A stretch of 64,000 nucleotides of DNA from Heterotrichella gracilis (GCA_032358255.1 JAULBX010016194.1:1-64000); one strand, 5' to 3'. Shown: positions 11,881 through 22,922, counted from the first letter of the stretch. Numbers and translations: made by a program. The notes: generated from the letters alone by a model not told the origin.

Positions 11881-12858
11881 TCACGGCTTGCGCTTGTTGT
11901 AGTTTGTGTTCTCAAAGTGCAGCCTGTTGAGGTGCAGCTCGTGCAGCGAGCCCCCCTGCTCCTCCGTCTCCTCCAGCGCGTGCTTGTCCTCTATAAGCGG
12001 CATGCGGTACACCACCACCTTGGCGATCTTGCTCCTGTCGTGGTTGAACTCAAACAGGCTGATCCCGCTGAAGTTGGAGTGGTGATAGTCGGCCTTGTGG
12101 CCGTGGTAGGAGCCCAGGTTGGTGGCCTCGCCGGACCACAGCACAAAGAGGCGGTTGCTGTCGCAAATGCCAAACTCCTGCACCTCCATCCACAGGTCTG
12201 GGAAGGATGACTTCATCTCAGACACGTAGCGGGACATGGCGGCGGGGCCCACCACCAGCTTGCGCTCCCAGATCCGGTCTGCGGGGGCGGGGGCGGGGGA
12301 GTTGGGGTATTGGGAGGGGTAGATAGTCATGCAGAGAGATGCGGCATAGGTACGGCGGCATGGCAGGACGCTGAATCCCCATATGCAGTTGAGGTGCGTC
12401 CTGGCGTCGCTTTCCTGGAGCCCACGGTGGACTCCTTCCAGCCAGTGCTCCTTCCAGTGGGCAGTGCTACAGCAGAGCAGCCAAGGGCCAGGTGCTATGG
12501 GTTGCGTACCTTCATACTGGAAGTCGTCTGCCAGCAGCTCCTGCGCCAGCTCCACCTGTCCCTTGGACAGCAGGCTGTTGCAGAAGAGCTTGCAGGAGTC
12601 CACCATCATCTTCACCCGCCAGTCCTTCTGCTCCTCCTTGTCCTTTTCATGGAAGCTCCACACCTTGCTGGCTGCGCTTCGACTGGCTGCTGGGGCGCGC
12701 GACGAGCTGACTTGGCGCAGTGGGTTCACTGGCCGGAGGGCGAGCCTACAGCTCCTGGCAAGGGAGGGTGGAGGAGATGACGTGCTCACCCCTTGTTGAG
12801 CTCGTGCGGCGGCGTACGGCTGCGCACGGTGCGAGTGCGTGGTGCTTGCAGCGAGCAT
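11881..12858 (-). CDS. SnoaL/NTF2-fold protein with putative plastid transit peptide
   Basis: Two exons with matching phase, 12858-12510 and 12278-11881, encode 248 residues from ATG at 12858. The first 65 or so residues are rich in Ala, Ser, Arg and Pro with almost no acidic residues (MLAASTTHSHRAQPYAAARA...), as expected of a chloroplast or mitochondrial transit peptide. The rest fits the SnoaL-like/NTF2-like alpha+beta barrel. There is an N-terminal helix (VDSCKLFCNSLLSKGQVELA), then LADDFQYED; in exon 2, VVGPAAMSRYVSEMKSSFPD, WSGEATNLGSYHGHKADYHH, SGISLFEFN and KIAKVVVYR follow the family's strand order. This fold hosts isomerases, cyclases and non-catalytic binding proteins, so no reaction can be assigned. 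A short alternative intron in the transit peptide (GTGAGCACG to TTGCCAG near 12760-12795) is possible but would be unusually small. Confidence 0.75.
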   Translation of the reverse strand: MLAASTTHSHRAQPYAAARAQQGVSTSSPPPSLARSCRLALRPVNPLRQVSSSRAPAASRSAASKVWSFHEKDKEEQKDWRVKMMVDSCKLFCNSLLSKGQVELAQELLADDFQYEGTQPIAPGPWLLCCSTAHWKEHWLEGVHRGLQESDARTHLNCIWGFSVLPCRRTYAASLCMTIYPSQYPNSPAPAPADRIWERKLVVGPAAMSRYVSEMKSSFPDLWMEVQEFGICDSNRLFVLWSGEATNLGSYHGHKADYHHSNFSGISLFEFNHDRSKIAKVVVYRMPLIEDKHALEETEEQGGSLHELHLNRLHFENTNYNKRKP

Positions 12859-14455
12859 CGTGACGGGGAGTAGCCTGTGGGAACGGGACGGCAGTCAGTG
12901 GACTCGCGGAGTTGCACACCCCGACAGCGCATGCATGCATAAAGGGTGAGGCGACAGGAGGGAAAACACGTCGCGCACCTTGTCGATCATGTGTAACATC
13001 GCTACGTAACCTGATGTGCGTTATATTCAACGTATTGGTGGTGAGAGTGCAGACAGCTACCAGTGCGACGCACAACGAGCCCACACAACCATGCCAAAGT
13101 GGATAAGGGTGACGTGACATCTGAGCCCATTTAGTGCAGAATTTGAAGTAGCGGAGCGCAAACTACCGCAGTGTTTGCACATGGTGCAGAAACAACTTGA
13201 CAAGAAAGTGCACGAAACCAACACATCAGTGCCATCAATCAGTTGGTGGCACTCGTGCAATTTCCGACAGTTCACTTCGGGACCTAGCACCCCCCATGAA
13301 GGCCTGTTCATGTGGCAAACTTGAGCAACTGCTAGGTCGCAGAACTTACTGGGTCTTAAGCGTTTGTTGTTGGCTGATATTCCCTTTGCTGGGCTCTCGG
13401 ACGTTTCGGATGGCCACTTCGCCGAAAGTTTCTGAGCACGACGGGAGTGTGTTCAGCGGTGCGCGGGCCTCTACGTGTACGTTTGTGCGTTCTCAACAAT
13501 AACTGTCGTTGTGCGTTTATCAGACCCACATCAACCTGTTCTGGCAAGTCTTCGCAAGTTTGTAGCTCCCAAAATCCTTTGGCGTACCGTTATGGCTCAG
13601 GCGCAAGGGGTGGTACACATGCATGCATAGAGAAAACAGAAAGGGCACAGAAAGGCATGCATGTTGCCCTTTACCGACTTGCTAGAGCTTTCATTGCTCA
13701 GCCTACCAACACTGCCCCACCTTTTATGGCGTGGCATCAGTCAGCTACCTTTGTATCCAGATGCTCCCCTGTGAGTATATGTCGCATATGCATGCAAACT
13801 CTTGGTTTGGCCGTACTGCTTGCAGAGTCTTACTTCTCCTTCATTTACAGCCACTGGGTTTCCACCTGTCACGGAAAATTTTTGGGTACTGAAAGTGGCA
13901 GCGCTCAGGACGCAGGATTCCTTTGCATCCACCCGTGGGTGGACCCCTTGTATGCCCAATGGGTCCAAGGGCGTACTTCTCGGGCACAGGACTACCCGCT
14001 TTGGCCACGCATATATAGCCGCTCTGGCTGTAAGGATGGGCGTTACGTCTGTGGCCTGTGGCGCCCCTTTAACCTGGGAGCCCCAGCCCCCACACCGCAG
14101 TTGAGGCAGGGTAAGTGGGGACTGCCTCAGCGTCTACTGCTGCTGGGCTCTCACTCGCCTTCAAGCAGGAAATAATACTTCACCACGGCTCATATGCCGT
14201 TGCTGACTCCCTGCGCGCACCCCTCCACTGTCAATTTCCCGTGAATGTGCATCAGTTGTCCTGCTATTGCGCTGCACAGCACTCCATATACTCTTCGTGG
14301 GTAATTTTCAGCCATCACCATGTTTGCATACACCAGGACAGGCACCACCCAACCCCCGTTCCCAATCATACCACCACCCCCCACCCCTCCCAACCCCTCA
14401 CCCCCTCCCCTCCACCCTCCTCACCCACCCCCGCCCCCTGGTCCAGGCCGCCGCC
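12859..14455. other. intergenic, promoter side of two divergent genes
   Basis: This separates the NTF2-like gene (minus) from the HMG-box gene (plus), so both promoters should lie here. A 242-codon open frame at 13447-14175 has no recognisable domain and starts at a non-ATG codon, so I do not call it. The C-rich polypyrimidine stretch at about 14385-14440 followed by CAG at 14444-14446 looks like a splice acceptor, so a 5' untranslated exon of the HMG gene may lie upstream. Confidence 0.45.
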
Positions 14456-17400
14456 ATGGGACCCTCCCCACCCGAGGGCAGTGGCACCATCCTGGACTCC
14501 CCCCCCTTGGACCCCTCCTATGGCGACGCCTTCTCCTGCGGGCTGTGGGGGGCGGAGGAGTGGGACCAGGAGGATTCGCCTGGCGCACCACAGGGCCAGG
14601 CGCAGGGCACCCGCAAGCGCAAGCACCCACCACCGCAGCGCGCCGCAGGCGATAGCACCCAGCGAGGGTGCGCGGCAGCATGTACCAGCCATTTACGATT
14701 ACTGGCTTATATTTGTTATTATCACAAGGAGATTTTGAGCCCACGGTTAGGGTGCCGGGGCAGCAGGTCACCCGCCACTTGTCAGCGCTTGGTATCATGA
14801 TGATCATGCCACCGAGACACATGGCATGAATACCCCTGCCATTATTGCATACACCAGCACGCAAGGCGTTATCAAGGCAGCATGGTGCGTACCCCAGTGC
14901 ATGCACCACCATCTGCGTGGTTTTAAAGCACACACATGCCCAGTCCAGTGACCAGCAAGCCATGCAGCAGTGGGCGCTGTGCATGCACCATGTAGCCGCA
15001 CACCCTCTCGCCCACACCCTCTGCCACCCACCCATCCAACACCCCTCCTGCCTCCAGGCATGTAAATGCCTACCTGACTAGCTGACTCCTCCCCCCAGGC
15101 ATGCGAGGCGCCGCGCGCGCAAGGCCCCCGACGAGCCGCTTCGCCCCAAGTCCGCTTACCTGTTCTTCCTGCAGGACTTCAGGGAGCAGTGGAAGGTGCG
15201 TGCGCAAGGGGAGGGCGGGGAATGGGGGGTCGGGGGGCGCATATGGTTAGGGTGTAGGGTGCGTGCTTTAGGGCGGATGCCATGGGGATTGCATGTCTGC
15301 AATCACGGCGGTTGCATACTGGGATAGCAAAGTCCCAACATTCTGGGAAGTATGCCCGCCATAGGGATTGCATGACTGCAATGAATGAATTGCATAACTG
15401 TAACCATCACCATGACGGGTACATTATTATTCTATTTCTATTTCTATTTCTATTTCTATTTCTATTTCTATTTCTATTTCTAATCATCACCATGGCACAG
15501 TTGCCTGCAATTATGTGGTTGCACCCACCACTCTGCGGCGAAGGTTTCACGCACCTTCCCATTGCTCCCCCTCACTGCACCGCCTCCCCTGCAGGTTGAC
15601 CACCCCCACGTGATAAGAGTGGCCAAGGTGGCGCAGGCTGCGGGCGAGGCATGGCGGGCGCTGCCCGAGGCCCAGAGGCAGGAGTACGAGGTCAAGTCAA
15701 TACTGGACAAGGTGAGTGTGAGTACTATTTAAACAAATCATAGGGTCACTGCTTGCCATTTTTTTTTAGTGCCAGTAGGCGGGCTGAAGGCTGAAGCCCT
15801 GAAGGCGGGCTTTTCATCATTATTTGTTGTTCTGTTATCCAAGGAGGAATATCACCCAACAGAGCCCAGTCCCTTGTCTTGTCACGACCCCTTGGTCTCT
15901 GCGGTGTAAAGCAACTGCACCCCTTTCCCAAGTGAGTGTAACCCTCACCTTCTGCGCGTACCCCCAGGCCGACTATGCTGATCGCAAGGCGGAGTGGCAG
16001 GCGGGCCGCCCCCGCGCCTGCCCGCCCCCACCCCCTCGCCCCCCTGGCTGGGTGAAGCGGCCCAAGGGGGGCTACATGTGCTTCCTGGAGGACTTCAGGA
16101 GGGCATTCAAGGTGGGTGGTGTGCTGGTGGTGGGGCAGGGTGGGTGGAGGGGGGGGTGCGGTTTGTGCATGGGTGCATGCTTTGCAGCAATGCCGCCAGC
16201 TTCGCAGTCAGTCTTGCACATGTGGCGCCGAGCAATTTGGTCCCGGCGCTGTTTATACCATTTGCGCAATCTGAGTTCCTGCTGGATCAGGTCAGGCCAT
16301 GCGTCACACGTGAACCCTAAACCCTACCCAGCGGGCTCCCTAACGGACCCTCGCACCCCCTCCCCCCACCACAGGAGCAGCACCCGGAGTCCCGCACCAA
16401 CGCCAGTGAGCTGGGCGTGCAGGCAGGGGCCCACTGGCGCAGCCTGTCCCCTCCCCAGCGCATGTACTACGAGACCCTGGCGGCGCACAGCAAGGGGGAG
16501 TACCACCGCCAGAAGGCGCTGGTGGCGGCGGTGGAGAGGCTGGGAGGGGGCGTGGTGGAGGTGGAGGGGGAGGGGGAGGGGGGTGATGGCACGTGGGAGG
16601 TTGCGGGGGCGTTGGAGCTCGAGCTTGGGCACCCCTCTCCGGGATTGCTTCCTCCGAGCAGTGGGGCCATGGGCGCCAGCCAGCAGCAGACCCTAGGGCA
16701 AACCTATGGAGAAACCCTAGAGCAAACTCTGGACTCTGCAGCTGCTCCCCAGTTGGACCGGCTGCTCAGCCAAGAGGGAGGCACGTCATTGATGGAGCAG
16801 CAGGCTACCTCAATGCCCACCCTGCAGGGCTTGGCCAACCCTAGTGCAGGGTTTGGCCCCATGTACATCCCACATGGCCCGCCACCTGGCATGCAACCAG
16901 GAGGCATGCTGAGCGCGCCCATGGCTTCAGGGTCGGCTGCCTACATGGCGCACTACGGGACCCTAAGGCACAGCCCAGGCCAGCAGCAGACCCTGCACAC
17001 ACCCTCGGGGGCCTTGCTGCGTCCGCCACTGGCGCTGGGCAGCCAGCCGGGTGGTCACATGGGCGCCCACCAGTTCGCGCAGCGGCAGGTCCCGGGTTCG
17101 ATCCCCGGCTCAGAGCAGATGCTGGATGGAGGGGCCGCCGTGCACCAACCGCACCCGCACCTGCTGGTGATGCAGCAGCCGCCCCAGTTGCAGCTGGTTC
17201 CGGAGCACCCCCCGGTGCAGCACTCGCACCACTTGGTGCACCACTTGGCCTCGCAGCACATGCTGGGGTTCCTGCCCCACTCCGGTGGCATGCTGGGGTA
17301 CCTCCCGCACTCCAGCTACCAGCCGCTGGCCATCAGCAACGGCATGCAGCTCCTGCCCCCGCTCGCACAGCCCAGCATGGCGGCGGCTCTCACTAGCTCG

Positions 17401-18009
17401 GGGATGCAGCCGGACACAGCGGGGCTGGCTACCTCTGGGCACATGATGGCGCCACTGGCTTCGTGGCCGGGCGTGGTGGCGGCGGGCGGTGGTGGGGCAG
17501 GCGGTGCGATTCTGGGGCCATTCATGGGGCCGCAGCAGCAGCCCTACCACCAGCGGCTGGTGGTTTCCGGTGCGGAGCAGACAGCAGGGCTGCACATGGC
17601 GCCACCTGGGCAGCTCCAGCATGTGTTTGTCTCCCAAGGGGTGGGCCCACTGCCAGTCGGCCTCCCGTGTAGCCAGCAGTACCACGCCCCCCTTGGTCCC
17701 CACATGGTGCAGCTGCAGCCGATGATGTCACATGGCATGCACATGCACCCCTCCTCGCTGGGCGCCATCATTCCGCATGGCGCCGACTTGGCGGTGCAGC
17801 CAATCGCGGGGCAGATTGTTGGCTCCGGGCCGGGCCCCAGCCCACACATGCCGTTCCTCCCCCTTGTCCTCAACCATGGTGGGGGTGGGAGCGATGTGCA
17901 GCAGGTGGTGCAGGGGCAAGGCGGGGTCGGGTTGCTAAATGGTGGGGTCGTGGGGCATGTGCAGGGTCTGGTGGTGCCGCCGATGGAGCTGGAGGAGCCA
18001 GACTGGTGA
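14456..18009 (+). CDS. double HMG-box protein with long low-complexity C-terminus
   Basis: Five exons: 14456-14667, 15099-15195, 15595-15711, 15968-16111 and 16375-18009 (734 residues). ATG 14456 has an ideal GCCGCCATGG context just after an acceptor-like tract. Box 1 (about 80-150) reads EPLRPKSAYLFFLQDFREQW, then HPHVIRVAKVAQAAGEAWRA, then QRQEYEVKSILDKADYADRK. A Pro-rich linker (CPPPPPRPPG) leads to box 2 (about 180-255): VKRPKGGYMCFLEDFRRAFK, LGVQAGAHWRSLSPPQRMYY, KGEYHRQKALV. Both keep the family's conserved aromatics and basic residues, so DNA bending or chromatin binding in the nucleus is expected. The remaining 450 or more residues, one uninterrupted exon, are rich in Gln, His, Met, Gly and Pro, with repeated QQQTL and HMLGFLPHSGG/GMLGYLPHSS units. 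That tail could be an activation or condensate-forming region (inference). Arrangement of two boxes plus a disordered tail suggests an architectural transcription factor rather than a canonical HMGB. Confidence 0.85.
15430..15481 (+). repeat. (TTTCTA)n hexanucleotide microsatellite
   Basis: About eight near-perfect TTTCTA units lie in the second intron of the HMG-box gene. The surrounding motif ATCACCATGRC occurs on both sides (15406 and 15484). A length-variable intronic microsatellite with no visible function. Confidence 0.95.
17092..17108 (+). other. tRNA T-arm/B-box look-alike inside an HMG-gene exon
   Basis: CCGGG TTCGATC CCCGG forms a perfect 5-bp stem around a 7-nt T-loop and contains GGTTCGATCCC, an exact Pol III B-box. 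There is no matching 5' acceptor strand or anticodon arm 50-70 nt upstream, so it is not a tRNA gene. It encodes PGSIPG in frame. Confidence 0.5.
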
Positions 18010-18669
18010 TTTGTATTATACCTGTGTATACAAGTGTGGCCACTAACCATTTTGAACAATTATCCTGAGATAATGATGCGATGACCTTAGGTATTGTTTA
18101 TTTGTCTAGCATACCAAGTTTTGGGAGTGATTTTACAGTGTCCACTAGGGGTCCAAAAACCCCTGGCGCCTGCACCTGGGTGCACTGTTTGTTTGTTTTC
18201 CCCCGTGGGCCAGAGCCTGCTAGTCAATATGAGCACCTTTAGGGCCGCAAGGTGTGCAAGGGTGAACTTTATTACTGCCAGTGAAAACACTAGGTCAACT
18301 GTAGGTGGTGAAATGTCCAGTGGTAAGCTGGCTGTATTGCTTCCTGTACGGAGGTAACTGAACGGTGCAATAAGCTATCGTGTTGTAACAGGAATGCAAC
18401 ATGTTGATGGGCAAGCCGCCACTTGTGCTGTGGGTATAACAGATAACCGCTGTATATGAGGTACAGTATCCAAGTTTGCAGATGGTCAGCCTGGTCTGAG
18501 GCTGGCAACGCCTCTATGCTTCTTGGGGCGCCAGCCACTAGGTACCAGTGTGGGGTTTGGGAGTTAGGTCGTCAGCTCTGCAACCAACTGCCCACGGGAC
18601 TTCTTCCATACGTCTCGTAGCTCTTGGGATTGCTGCTCCCCTTGGCTCTGCACACATGGCGATGGGGGT
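18010..18669. other. intergenic between convergent genes
   Basis: The 3' flanks of the HMG-box gene (plus) and the FHA gene (minus) meet here. Open frames are short and no domain, RNA or repeat is recognised. Confidence 0.5.
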
Positions 18670-19513
18670 TCAGGACACGATCTGCAAGGTAGGGAGCTGC
18701 AGATAAGTCAAGTGGAAGCCACAGCAAACCGAAGGGTGGGTGCTTACCTGAACCCGTTGAATCAGTCTTTCCACTTCTAGTTCAATCACCTGACTGACAG
18801 TCGCCTGCTCAGTTGGAATGGGAGCCACCTGTGCAGGGCAGTTTGAAAGGTGTGGGTTCCCTAGAGTGTGTGTTCCACCCTGCTTACAAGGATTGCGGAT
18901 GCAGGACATACCTCCACTTCAAGATAGCTGTCCAGCCCGAAACGAACTACATCGCCATCCTTCAACAAGCAAGGCGCCCCTGCACCCCATTGCTTTTGGT
19001 GTCAGTGGTGATGCATCTGCAGAGCTCTGAGTGTAGCCAAGTATGTGGATACTAACACGCCCTATAGACAGCATTTTTCAACCATATAAGTATGGAGGGG
19101 GTTGCCAGGGGTTCTTTTACACTGCTTGTAGTATGCTGCTGCAGTCCTTTACCTTCTTCCAAGCTGCGCCCATTGACCAGGGTTCCGTTGGAGCTCCCCA
19201 GGTCCTCCACGCTCCAACTAACGCCATCCCAGCATATGTCAGCGTGCTTCTCTGAGACAGAAGGGTCCTTTATTTGGAGTTTACTGGTCCGCGTTCGCCC
19301 CACTGAAATCCTGTCTGTCTCTGGGCGAAAACAGCCTTCCCCCGTTGCTGGGCCCCTCACGATGTTGAGCTTCAATAAAGAGCCCTGCGTCAACCTATAC
19401 CGTTCAAAGCATAACAAGGTAGGACACAGCAAGTTCATGCAAAGCATATTCAGGTCAAAAGCGGTGAACTTGTGGGCATATGCATGCAGTGGACTTCCCA
19501 CCTGTGACGCCAT
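18670..19513 (-). CDS. small FHA (forkhead-associated) domain protein
   Basis: Minus exons 19513-19502 (MASQ), 19384-19153, 18979-18912, 18828-18748 and a tiny last exon ending at stop 18670 give a protein of about 135-140 residues. The FHA domain fills it: LLKLNIVRGPATGEG, then RISVGR, then DPSVSEKHADI (the phosphothreonine-binding Ser/His strand), then DLGSSNGTLVNGRSLEEG, then LKDGDVVRFG joined across a splice site. GR, SxxH and NG are the conserved phosphopeptide-binding positions. The order and spacing resemble plant At4g14490-type FHA proteins. A short helical tail (VIELEVERLIQRVQ) could mediate dimerisation. It should bind phosphothreonine-containing partners; which pathway cannot be told. 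The ATG at 19513 follows from the phase match; further upstream exons are possible. Confidence 0.82.
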
Positions 19514-20169
19514 TCGCAGTGCTGTGGACTTTAAGTGTGTTTTTTCAACAGTTTGAGTCGTGACCTGTGAAGGCCTGCAACTGTTGCTGATACGCGAAGG
19601 AGCACCTGCTTTCAACCTCGCTTGCAGGCTACTACCTATAGAACAAGATGCCTAGTTGCGTGGGAACGACGTGCGAATATACTCCGTGACGTCGGTTTCA
19701 GTTACTTCTTTGGCAACAACAACACAAGGTCAGTGTATCAGCCTTGATAGCAGCCTTCCACAGTAAAAGTTCCGTTAAATAAGTTCCTTTTTGGTTTAAA
19801 TACTGGAAGGTAAAAGGTTTACCGCAAACCCTAAACCCTACGATAAAGTCGAAACAACGCACCTTATGTAGGCATTCCTGGCAGGTGACAAAGTGAATGT
19901 GGCACTGCAGCCGCAAGCGTTGTGCACTGATGGCAATGGGCTCTAAAGGAAATATTATCCCTAGTAGCTCTGAGGCACATATCGCCCTAGAGGCCCTGAG
20001 GCACATGGCACATGTACCGTCCACCTGGGGCCTTCCACCCGGGTAGTGTTGGGCCACAGCTTTGCCAAAATACCACTGACATACTCAACAAGCAAAACCC
20101 TACCACATTCCTGACGGTCAATTAATTTCAATATTGCTGATGAGCAATAGAGGCTGCACCACGGTGCTC
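19514..20169. other. intergenic; one unassigned exon-like segment
   Basis: At about 19862-19945 on the minus strand a segment is bounded by a good acceptor (TTTCCTTTAG) and donor (AAG|GTGCGT) and reads AISAQRLRLQCHIHFVTCQE in one frame. I cannot link it to a gene; it may be an upstream exon of the FHA gene or chance. ACCCTAAACCC-type words occur near 19829 and 20096. Confidence 0.35.
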
Positions 20170-21310
20170 ATGGGATATAGCTACATATAGGGTACTCTGT
20201 GGTGACGCTAGGGTTTTGCCGCAAGTTTCCAGGGTTTTGGAAGGGTTTTTGGTTGCGCACTGTGCCACCCTGAATCCCACTGGATAGTAGCTCCACAGGA
20301 TATGCATGCCAGTGGCGCCACTATGGAAGCGTACCATATACTGACTCAGTGAACACATGCAGTTGGCCCACGGTGTCTGTGAGGCCCCTTGCGAGGTTGG
20401 CCATCATGAAGGATATGGTGCTCAAATATGCCAACCTGCGGTACCTGCGTGTGGGAGGCCCTCCACAGCGTCCCATTGGTGTAGGGTTTGGGAGGGTTTT
20501 CCAGGCATGCGCCAACCCACCGTGGGCATTAGGCATGACATCAGCTACTGCCAGATTCAATTACACCACCACACCAGTCCATATCTGGCCAGGCTGACTG
20601 CGTGCATAGCCACACCGCGGGTTCCCGCATTTAAATTTTCACTGACAATACTACAGGTCCTGGTGGGACGACGCAAGCTTCACGTAAAGGCGGTCATAGC
20701 ACTCTCTTCCCCCCTCCCAATTACCCAACTTGGGTTTGAAACCCACACTCACAATCCACACACATACTCCCTCACTGTCTGTTGGAAGCGCTCCCATGGG
20801 CACATAGAGGACACATTGTTGCCAGCCGTGTGACACCCAGCGTCAGTGTGGCCATGACCTACACGACCACAGTGACTGGAAGCCAGTCACGCTGGGTGCC
20901 GTTGACCATGCCTGAAATGGGGATAAATGGGCGTGTAAGGTAGGCCCGGGAAAGCGGTGGGTCAAAGGAGGGAGGGGGGCAAATTTGTCAGGAATAATAG
21001 GGGAGATTGAGGCACCTCCTCCCAGCTCCTCCTCCTCCTGTGTCCATCCTGTGGGGCAACTTGGATCTCTCCTGCGTCCTCCCCACTGTGCTGGAAGTGG
21101 GTACAAGAACAGAACAAGGGGAGGTACACTACTGCCGCTACACTGCTGATGTCCTCCTCATTTGAAGAAGCAATCGGGCATTTCAGCCCTACATGAAAAG
21201 TTAGAAAACCTGAGCAATTGCACAAGCAAGCCCCCCACAGATACTATGTGTCTCACACCCAGTACCAGGCCTGCAACATCCTGCTAAGGGTTTAGAGGAG
21301 GAAGTATAAA
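20170..21310 (-). pseudogene. decayed partial duplicate of the ABCG transporter gene
   Basis: Nucleotide similarity to ABCG exons and introns is collinear and in the same orientation. 20187-20300 resembles 27352-27721. 20341-20420 (GTGTCTGTGAGGCCC, GAGGTTGGCCATCATGAAGG) resembles 27720-27785. 20760-20925 (CCAGCGTCAGTGTGGCCATGACC, split by two shorter matches) resembles 28080-28350. 20985-21120 (GGCACCTCCTC, GGGGCAA) resembles 28840-28995. 21200-21310 resembles 29050-29130. Frames are interrupted in every exon homologue and splice sites are not kept, so it is a pseudogene. Intron sequence is included, so it arose by DNA duplication, not from a spliced transcript. Part of it resembles the intronic partial copy of an exon (ending GCCTGAAATGGG, as at 28345) rather than the exon itself. 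Confidence 0.75.
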
Positions 21311-22244
21311 TGATGATGGTGAAGAATGATCGTGACGAATTGTGACGATTGCCGGGTCAGAGACAATTTACGCGCCTGATCTCTGGTACAGCGGTGCCCT
21401 TGGGCGGGTACTTTCGCCCTGTCCGGCCAGGGCTCTTACAAACAGAAAGGTAGCGAAGGTTGTTCCCGGGATCCAGGTTGAACCTACGTGGTTTGAGTGC
21501 TCGGCGTGCAACAGCGACTGCATGTCAGGTTCAACAAGAGGTGCCCACAGCTGAAGACATCTTGCAAGTTCTGTCTGCAGCCGCTTCTGCAGCCCCGATC
21601 GTTTCACGTACGTCAATAAAAGTTGGTATGTGCAATATGGGCACACGTGCGTACGGCAACGGTTTGCTTGCAGTTCCGGACGGTCGTGGCCATCCAACAA
21701 TGTGCAAAATTTTAAAATGCCTGGCGAACGTGAAGCAAAACTACTTGGGGTACTGTACATCGCGCGCGTGTATAGCGTGAACAACCATATAGCCATGGCT
21801 AAGCATGTTTTTTTCCCTTGATCCTCTTCCAACGGTTGGTAAGTAGTGTGGTGCAGGAATGCATTCCTGTAACTTTCAAACCCTAATGGTATGCCAACCT
21901 GATCAGGCATGACAGCTGCGGCCACAACAGCAGTCTACGGCCACATCGTTGCAGTCGTGGTACTTTGCAAGTGTAGGTAACTGTCAAAACTGCCTACCAA
22001 CAGTATCGATAGCTAAGCTATAATCCACATGACGACCGAGGCGGCACTCGAGATGTATTAGGCTGCAATCGAAGTGTACCAGCCTGTTGACAAGCGGTTT
22101 TGTGTATGCCTACAATTGCTGCAGCATATTTTGTCCTGCGCAGCGTGTTGTGTTTGCAGTCAGGACAAAGGGTTCATCAAGCTACCAGTTGGCCCGTCGC
22201 TTTCTAACCCATTCCTGCTCTGTGATAGGTGTTGCGAAGACACC
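21311..22244. other. intergenic, no gene recognised
   Basis: A minus-strand open frame (21368-21925) and a plus-strand one (21460-21780) overlap; neither shows a domain. The upstream region of the dirigent-like gene occupies the right end, and an acceptor-like TGTGATAG near 22228 hints at a 5' untranslated intron. Confidence 0.4.
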
Positions 22245-22922
22245 ATGGTCCACACCAGAGTCGCCATCAGGCCGATGGCCGTTGCAGCCGCTACACTGCT
22301 TGCCGTGATGCTCCTGGCACCCCTGGCAACTGCTGCCAGCCCTAAGAAGTTCAGCATCTACCTCACAGACACCTTTGGTGTCACTGTGGGGGACGGTGTG
22401 ACTTCCGCAGCCAGTAGCGATTTCTCCTTCACCGGGCCTGCTCCAGGGTCGTCCGTTGTGAGCAGGGCAGACGCCTTCAGCAGCCTTGCGAAAACCGGCA
22501 ACCCTATCGGCTTCCAGGCGTTTGCCTGCTTTTCGGTGCGTTCACATGTGGCGGATAGTTGTACACTCTGTCAAATTGAGCCGCTCTGACTGAACGTCCA
22601 GGATCGCATGCAATTGTTGCAACATACCCTTGATGTACTTCAACTTTGCCGCCCATCAAGCCAAACTACGGACGTCCTGCAGATGCTGTCCCCCCTCGAA
22701 GCGTTCTGCAACGGCTGGCTCAAGTTCTACGACGGCAGCGGCTCAATTGCGATCATGGCCTATTACACTGAGAACGAAGCTGGCCTGACCGTTGAGCAAG
22801 CTGCCATCATCGGTGGAACTGGACAGTATACAGGGGCCAGTGGGAGTGTTGTCGTCTCTGAGGACGAGGATGCTAACAACCCCGGAGTGACCTACTACAA
22901 GTATGACTACACACTGAAATGA
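22245..22922 (+). CDS. secreted dirigent/AOC-barrel-like protein
   Basis: Two exons, 22245-22535 and 22683-22922, joined in phase 0, encode 176 residues. Residues 1-32 form a signal peptide (MVHTRVAIRPMAVAAATLLA followed by VMLLAPLATAA). The mature part has the strand pattern of the dirigent / allene-oxide-cyclase-like eight-stranded barrel: FSIYLTDTFGVTVGDGVT, DFSFTGPAPGSSV, GNPIGFQAFACFS, then CNGWLKFYDGSGSIAIMAYY, LTVEQAAIIGGTGQYTGASG and YYKYDYTL. The GGTGxYxGASG hairpin is the most characteristic element. Plant dirigents steer phenoxy-radical coupling and AOC cyclises oxylipins, but algal members are uncharacterised, so no reaction is assigned. Expected location is extracellular or in the secretory pathway. 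ATG 22275 inside the signal peptide is an alternative start. Confidence 0.75.

Noticed and set aside
13447-14175. 242-codon plus-strand open frame
   Set aside because: It begins at a non-ATG codon, has no domain or codon signature, and crosses splice-like sites upstream of the HMG gene; probably chance in GC-rich DNA.
17041-17120. tRNA gene
   Set aside because: Only a T-arm/B-box is present; no acceptor-stem partner, D-arm or anticodon arm can be formed upstream.
17055-18059. Minus-strand open frames over the HMG tail
   Set aside because: Shadows of the long plus-strand exon, with compositions mirroring the GC-rich coding strand.
21368-21925. 185-codon minus-strand open frame
   Set aside because: No recognisable domain, an overlapping open frame on the other strand, and no convincing neighbouring exons.
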